A stretch of DNA of 64,000 nt from UBA1757 sp963617485. GTDB lineage: Bacteria > Bacteroidota > Bacteroidia > Bacteroidales > UBA1402. Below, in pieces: positions 60,291 to 64,000 of this stretch. Both the position numbers and the translations under genes were made by a program. The DNA is taken from NCBI GenBank assembly GCA_963617485.1, contig CAVEPA010000003.1:1-64000 (forward strand), in the 5' to 3' direction. The notes below the pieces were generated by a model. It did not search any database and was not told the DNA's origin. It was given only the letters and a program-made list of their open reading frames with translations. The stretch's first letter is position 1. Each line of letters begins with the position of its first letter.

Positions 60291-61625
60291 TTAGAGTCTT
60301 TTGCGGATAGCGGCCGAGGCCTCTTCGTAACCCGGCTTCTCGAGCAAGGCGAACATGTTCTTTTTGTAAGCTTCTACGCCAGGCTGGTCGAAGGGATTGA
60401 TACCCAGCAGATAACCGCTGATGCCGCAGGCCTTTTCGAAGAAATAGAGCAACTGTCCGATATAGTATTCGTTCAACTCGGGCATCATAATCTTGATGTT
60501 GGGTACACCGCCGTCAACATGAGCCAATTGCGTTCCCAGTTCGGCCATCTTGTTCACCTGGTCTACGCGCTTGCCGGCCAGATAGTTCAGCCCATCCAGA
60601 TTTTCGTTGTCGCTGGGGATGACCACACATTCCTTGGCCTGGGCGATGGAGATGACGGTTTCGAAAATGCTGCGTTCGCCTTGCTGTATCCACTGGCCCA
60701 TAGAGTGCAGGTCGGTGGTAAGGTCGACGGCAGCCGGGAAGATGCCTTTGTTTTCCTTGCCTTCGCTTTCGCCGTAAAGTTGTTTCCACCATTCGGCCAC
60801 ATAATGAAGCTTGGGATGATAGTTGGCCAGGATTTCTATTTTCTTGCCCTTGGCATACAGGGCGTTACGGGCAGCGGCATATTGCATGGCGGGATTCTCG
60901 CCGTAAGCGGCGGCGCATTGCTGTTCCATCTCGACGGCACCGGCCACGAAAGCCTTGATGTCGAATCCGGCCACAGCTATGGGCAGTAGACCGACGGGTG
61001 TCAGCACCGAATAGCGGCCGCCCACGTTGTCGGGAATGATATAGGCCTTGTAGCCTTCCTTGGTAGCCAACGTGCGCAGGGCACCTTTTTTGGCATCGGT
61101 AATGGCCACGATGCGTTTGCGGGCCTCCTGTTTGCCCACCTTCTCCTCGAGCAGGGTCTTGAGCAGACGGAAGGCCAGAGCGGTTTCGGTGGTGGTTCCC
61201 GATTTGGAAATATTGATGATGCCGAAGGATTTGTCTTTCAGCAGTGCAGTAAGTTCGGCCAAATAGTCTTCGCTGATATTGTGTCCGGCAAACAAGATTT
61301 TGGTCTGAGTCTCCTGACGCATCCAGGCAAAGGTATTGCTTAGTGCGTCAATGACGGCTTTGGCACCCAGATAGCTGCCGCCGATACCGGCCACTACCAC
61401 CACTTCGCATTTTTCACGCAAGGAATCGGCCGTGGCTTGGATGTCCTGCAGAAAGTCTTCCGTGATGCTGCTTGGCAGATGCAGCCAGCCTAAGAAGTCG
61501 TTACCTTTGCCATTGCCTTGATGCAACATATCTTGAGCCTTGCCGCAAGCCTGGGCATAGGCATCAATGTCTGCCTTCGGCATAAAACCGAAAACCTTGT
61601 CGAGTTGAATACTAATCTTTCCCAT
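60291..61625 (-). CDS. pgi: Glucose-6-phosphate isomerase
   Basis: A 444-residue glycolytic enzyme, the length of the short bacterial type. Motifs: VVVAGIGGSYLGAKA, NISKSGTTTET, the catalytic Glu region (GKENKGIFPAAVD) and the C-terminal GINPFDQPGVEAYK. It lies 5 nt after gpsA. The gene order lysS-gpsA-pgi is conserved in Bacteroidales. Confidence 0.98.
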   Translation of the reverse strand: MGKISIQLDKVFGFMPKADIDAYAQACGKAQDMLHQGNGKGNDFLGWLHLPSSITEDFLQDIQATADSLREKCEVVVVAGIGGSYLGAKAVIDALSNTFAWMRQETQTKILFAGHNISEDYLAELTALLKDKSFGIINISKSGTTTETALAFRLLKTLLEEKVGKQEARKRIVAITDAKKGALRTLATKEGYKAYIIPDNVGGRYSVLTPVGLLPIAVAGFDIKAFVAGAVEMEQQCAAAYGENPAMQYAAARNALYAKGKKIEILANYHPKLHYVAEWWKQLYGESEGKENKGIFPAAVDLTTDLHSMGQWIQQGERSIFETVISIAQAKECVVIPSDNENLDGLNYLAGKRVDQVNKMAELGTQLAHVDGGVPNIKIMMPELNEYYIGQLLYFFEKACGISGYLLGINPFDQPGVEAYKKNMFALLEKPGYEEASAAIRKRL

Positions 61626-61630
61626 AACAA

Positions 61631-62635
61631 TTAATGTAGATGTTGGCTGAGTAATTTTATTTCTATACCGGGAGAAACCCTCTCGTACAGGATGTTGTAA
61701 ACGGCATTCAGTATCGGCATGTCAACCTGATAGCGCTTGTCGTTGATTTCTTTCATACACTTGGTGCCATAATAGCCTTCGGCCACCATTTCCATTTCCA
61801 CATGCGCCGTCTTGACCGAATAGCCCTTGCCTATCATCGTGCCGAAAACGCGGTTGCGGCTGAATTTTGAATAGGCAGTCACCAGCAAGTCGCCCGTGTA
61901 GACTGAGTCGGAAATTTTGCGCTCGGGGTCGGGGTAGGCCGTGTTGATGAAGCGTTTCATTTCCTGTATGGCATTGGAAACCAGCACGGCGCGGAAGTTG
62001 TCGCCGTATTTCAGCCCGTGGCAAATGCCCGATGCGATGGCGTACACGTTCTTAAGTGTTGAGCCGAACTCCACTCCGAACAGGTCGCGGGTGGTGGTGG
62101 TTTGCACAAAGCGGCATTCGAAGCACTTGGCCAGCGTCATGGCTTTATCTTCGTCCTGACAGGCGAAAGTGAGGAACGACAGCCTTTCGTAGGCCACTTC
62201 TTCGGCATGACAGGGCCCCGAAATGGTGGCGATATTGTTGAAAGGTACCTGATAACGTTCGTGCAGGTAGTCCGAAATAAGCATGTTCTCGTCCGGCACA
62301 ATGCCTTTGGTGGCAATCAAGATGGTCTTTTTGGAGATGTCCTGATGCAGGCTCTTGAGTTGGGGCTTGATGTAGGGCGAAGGAATGGCCACAATGAGCG
62401 TATCCGACTGGGCGGCAATCTGGTTGATGCTGCTCGAAAAATGGATGCGTGCCGTGTCCAGTTCTACCAGACTCAGGTATTTGGGGTTGTGTCCGCTTTG
62501 TTTGAAAGCACGGATATCAGCCGGATGACGGATGAACCAGTTTATCTGCTGTTTGCCGTCCATCAATAGGATTTTGGCGATAGCCGTTGCCCAGCTGCCG
62601 CTCCCTAAAATGCCTATTTTTCCGAGTTCTGCCAT
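61631..62635 (-). CDS. gpsA: NAD(P)-dependent glycerol-3-phosphate dehydrogenase
   Basis: A 334-residue enzyme that makes sn-glycerol-3-phosphate for phospholipids. NAD-binding GILGSGSWATAIAKIL at the N-terminus, VAIPSPYIKP, the ATKGIVPDENML segment and the catalytic Lys in EFGSTLKNVYAIASG are in place. It starts 3 nt after the lysS stop and precedes pgi. Confidence 0.97.
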   Translation of the reverse strand: MAELGKIGILGSGSWATAIAKILLMDGKQQINWFIRHPADIRAFKQSGHNPKYLSLVELDTARIHFSSSINQIAAQSDTLIVAIPSPYIKPQLKSLHQDISKKTILIATKGIVPDENMLISDYLHERYQVPFNNIATISGPCHAEEVAYERLSFLTFACQDEDKAMTLAKCFECRFVQTTTTRDLFGVEFGSTLKNVYAIASGICHGLKYGDNFRAVLVSNAIQEMKRFINTAYPDPERKISDSVYTGDLLVTAYSKFSRNRVFGTMIGKGYSVKTAHVEMEMVAEGYYGTKCMKEINDKRYQVDMPILNAVYNILYERVSPGIEIKLLSQHLH

Positions 62636-62638
62636 AAC

Positions 62639-64000
62639 TTATGCTTTAGGTTCTTCCGTTTTGTCGTCGGCGGGCGTGGCTTCCTGCTTCTTCTCGGGAC
62701 GCATCTGCGGGAAGAGCAACACTTCCTGAATGGTGCTCTGTCCGGTGAGCAACATTACCAGACGGTCCATGCCGATACCCATACCCGAGGTGGGCGGCAT
62801 ACCGTATTCCAAGGCACGCAGAAAGTCTTGGTCGATGTACATGGCTTCGTCATCGCCTTTCTCGCTGAGGCGCAGCTGCTCTTCGAAGCGTTCGCGCTGG
62901 TCGATGGGGTCGTTCAGCTCGCTGTAGGCATTGGCCAGTTCCTTGCCGTTGACAAAAAGCTCGAAACGTTCGGTGAGCTGTGGATTGTTGCGGTGTCGCT
63001 TGGTGAGCGGTGACATCTCGATGGGGTAGTCGGTGATGAAAGTGGGCTGGATAAGCTTGCCTTCACAAGTGGCTCCGAAAAGCTCGTCGATAAGCTTGCC
63101 TTTGCCCATGGTGGCGTCCTGTTCAACATGCAGCTGGTCGCAAACTCGGCGCAGGTCGTCTTCGCTCATGCCGGTGATGTCGATGCCGGTGCTCTCCTTG
63201 ATGGCATCGGTCATGGTCAGGCGGCGGAAGGGAGCCTTGAAAGAAATGACATTCTCTCCGTTCTTCACTTCGGTAGTGCCCAATACATCCTGACAGATAC
63301 GTTCCAGCATCTGCTCGGTAAAGGTCATCATCCACTGGTAGTCCTTATAGGAGACGTAGATTTCCATGCAGGTGAACTCGGGGTTGTGCGTGCGGTCCAT
63401 GCCTTCGTTGCGGAAGTTGCGCGAGAACTCGTAGACACCTTCGAAGCCGCCCACGATAAGGCGTTTGAGGTAAAGTTCGTTGGCAATACGCAGGTAAAGG
63501 GGAATATCCAGTGCATTGTGGTGCGTGATGAAAGGACGCGCGGCAGCACCGCCCGGAATGGACTGAAGAACGGGTGTATCCACTTCCAAATAGCCGTGTT
63601 CGTTGAAGAACTGGCGCATTGAGTTGAAAATTTTGGTACGCTTTACGAAGATGTCCTTCACGCCTTCGTTCACCACCAGGTCGACATAACGCTGGCGATA
63701 GCGCAATTCGGGGTCGTTGAAAGCATCGTACACCACACCGTCCTTCATCTTGACGATGGGCAGCGGGCGCAAGGTCTTGGCCAGCACGCTCAACTCTTGG
63801 GCATGGACGGAAATTTCGCCCGTCTGGGTGCGGAACACATAACCCTTGATGCCCACGAAGTCGCCGATATCGAGCAGCTTTTTGAATACGACATTGTACA
63901 TGTCCTTGTTTTCGCCCGGGCAGATTTCATCGCGGTTGACATAAATCTGGATACGTCCCTTGGAATCTTTCAGTTCCATAAAAGAGGCCTTGCCCATGAT
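62639..64000 (-). CDS. lysS: Lysyl-tRNA synthetase, class II (5' end beyond window)
   Basis: The C-terminal 454 or so residues are present; the start lies outside the window. Visible parts are the end of the OB-fold anticodon-binding domain (KASFMELKDSKGRIQIYVN), class II motif 1 (FFNEHGYLEVDTPVLQ), motif 2 (FRNEGMDRTHNPEFT) and motif 3 (GMGIGMDRLVMLLTG). A charged tail (EKKQEATPADDKTEEPKA) is added at the C-terminus. It leads the operon with gpsA, pgi, HAD and the C11 peptidase. Confidence 0.97.
   Translation of the reverse strand: MMGKASFMELKDSKGRIQIYVNRDEICPGENKDMYNVVFKKLLDIGDFVGIKGYVFRTQTGEISVHAQELSVLAKTLRPLPIVKMKDGVVYDAFNDPELRYRQRYVDLVVNEGVKDIFVKRTKIFNSMRQFFNEHGYLEVDTPVLQSIPGGAAARPFITHHNALDIPLYLRIANELYLKRLIVGGFEGVYEFSRNFRNEGMDRTHNPEFTCMEIYVSYKDYQWMMTFTEQMLERICQDVLGTTEVKNGENVISFKAPFRRLTMTDAIKESTGIDITGMSEDDLRRVCDQLHVEQDATMGKGKLIDELFGATCEGKLIQPTFITDYPIEMSPLTKRHRNNPQLTERFELFVNGKELANAYSELNDPIDQRERFEEQLRLSEKGDDEAMYIDQDFLRALEYGMPPTSGMGIGMDRLVMLLTGQSTIQEVLLFPQMRPEKKQEATPADDKTEEPKA

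Noticed and set aside
1..64000. Prophage, insertion sequence or integrative element
   Set aside because: No transposase, integrase, capsid, relaxase or terminal repeats were found; the tRNA genes show no flanking integrase or attachment-site duplication.

Overview
The window looks like a chromosome segment of a Bacteroidales bacterium. Evidence for this includes many perfect or near-perfect Bacteroidetes promoters (TTTG, 19-21 nt, TAnnTTTG) just upstream of genes and RNAs. Two secreted proteins end in type IX secretion (T9SS) sorting domains. Bacteroidetes-restricted families are common (DUF4199, DUF5723, DUF6048/DUF6452, AAA-DUF4143 ATPases, DUF2795-like), and the lysS-gpsA-pgi order is typical of the group. 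The family cannot be fixed from sequence alone.

Layout. 1-5700: a type II-C CRISPR-Cas locus with six identical 47-nt repeats and 30-nt spacers on the + strand, a convergent cas9-cas1-cas2 operon on the - strand, and a complete tracrRNA gene (promoter, anti-repeat, terminator) diverging from cas9. 5744-9071: a small membrane protein and two AAA-DUF4143 ATPase paralogues (one intact, one a pseudogene), each preceded by short repeats with a 33-bp period. 9209-15350: a GH97 glycosidase coupled to an AraC/HMA-type regulator, a tiny metallothionein-like protein, an M64 peptidase, a DMT exporter, a GNAT acetyltransferase, gene remnants and a DUF2795-like protein. 15461-20403: a cobalamin adenosyltransferase, a degenerate methyltransferase-like gene containing a long palindrome, and a five-gene envelope operon (DUF4199, glycosyltransferase, DUF6452, DUF6048, ApbE). 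20478-24881: SRP RNA plus tRNA-Thr, dnaJ and grpE separated by a repeat cluster, a glycine-dehydrogenase-like protein and an M24 peptidase. 25006-30153: an accessory metabolic island in which racemase, MFS transporter and AzlCD converge on a DUF1537 kinase and a BKACE enzyme. 30312-44166: uvrA, a DUF5723/giant lipoprotein pair, pyruvate:ferredoxin oxidoreductase, a T9SS-sorted alpha/beta hydrolase and a CBM9-like protein. 44340-54654: a 1614-residue T9SS-sorted surface protein, then a GH43, a degenerate SGNH protein and a large MA-type peptidase/propeller protein in one operon. 54691-64000: housekeeping genes (MBL hydrolase, XRE regulator, rsmG, ung, asnA, tRNA-Arg, clostripain-like peptidase, HAD phosphatase, pgi, gpsA, and lysS cut by the window end).

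Most notable observations: every CRISPR repeat contains a complete Bacteroidetes promoter, so each spacer could be transcribed as its own crRNA. The metallothionein gene is preceded by two 13-nt direct repeats exactly 21 bp apart, next to its presumed AraC/HMA regulator. The 33-bp-period repeats stand in front of both AAA-DUF4143 genes. A 43-nt near-perfect palindrome lies inside a methyltransferase-like gene where the cofactor-binding region should be. All functions are inferred from motifs and context; no database search was run.
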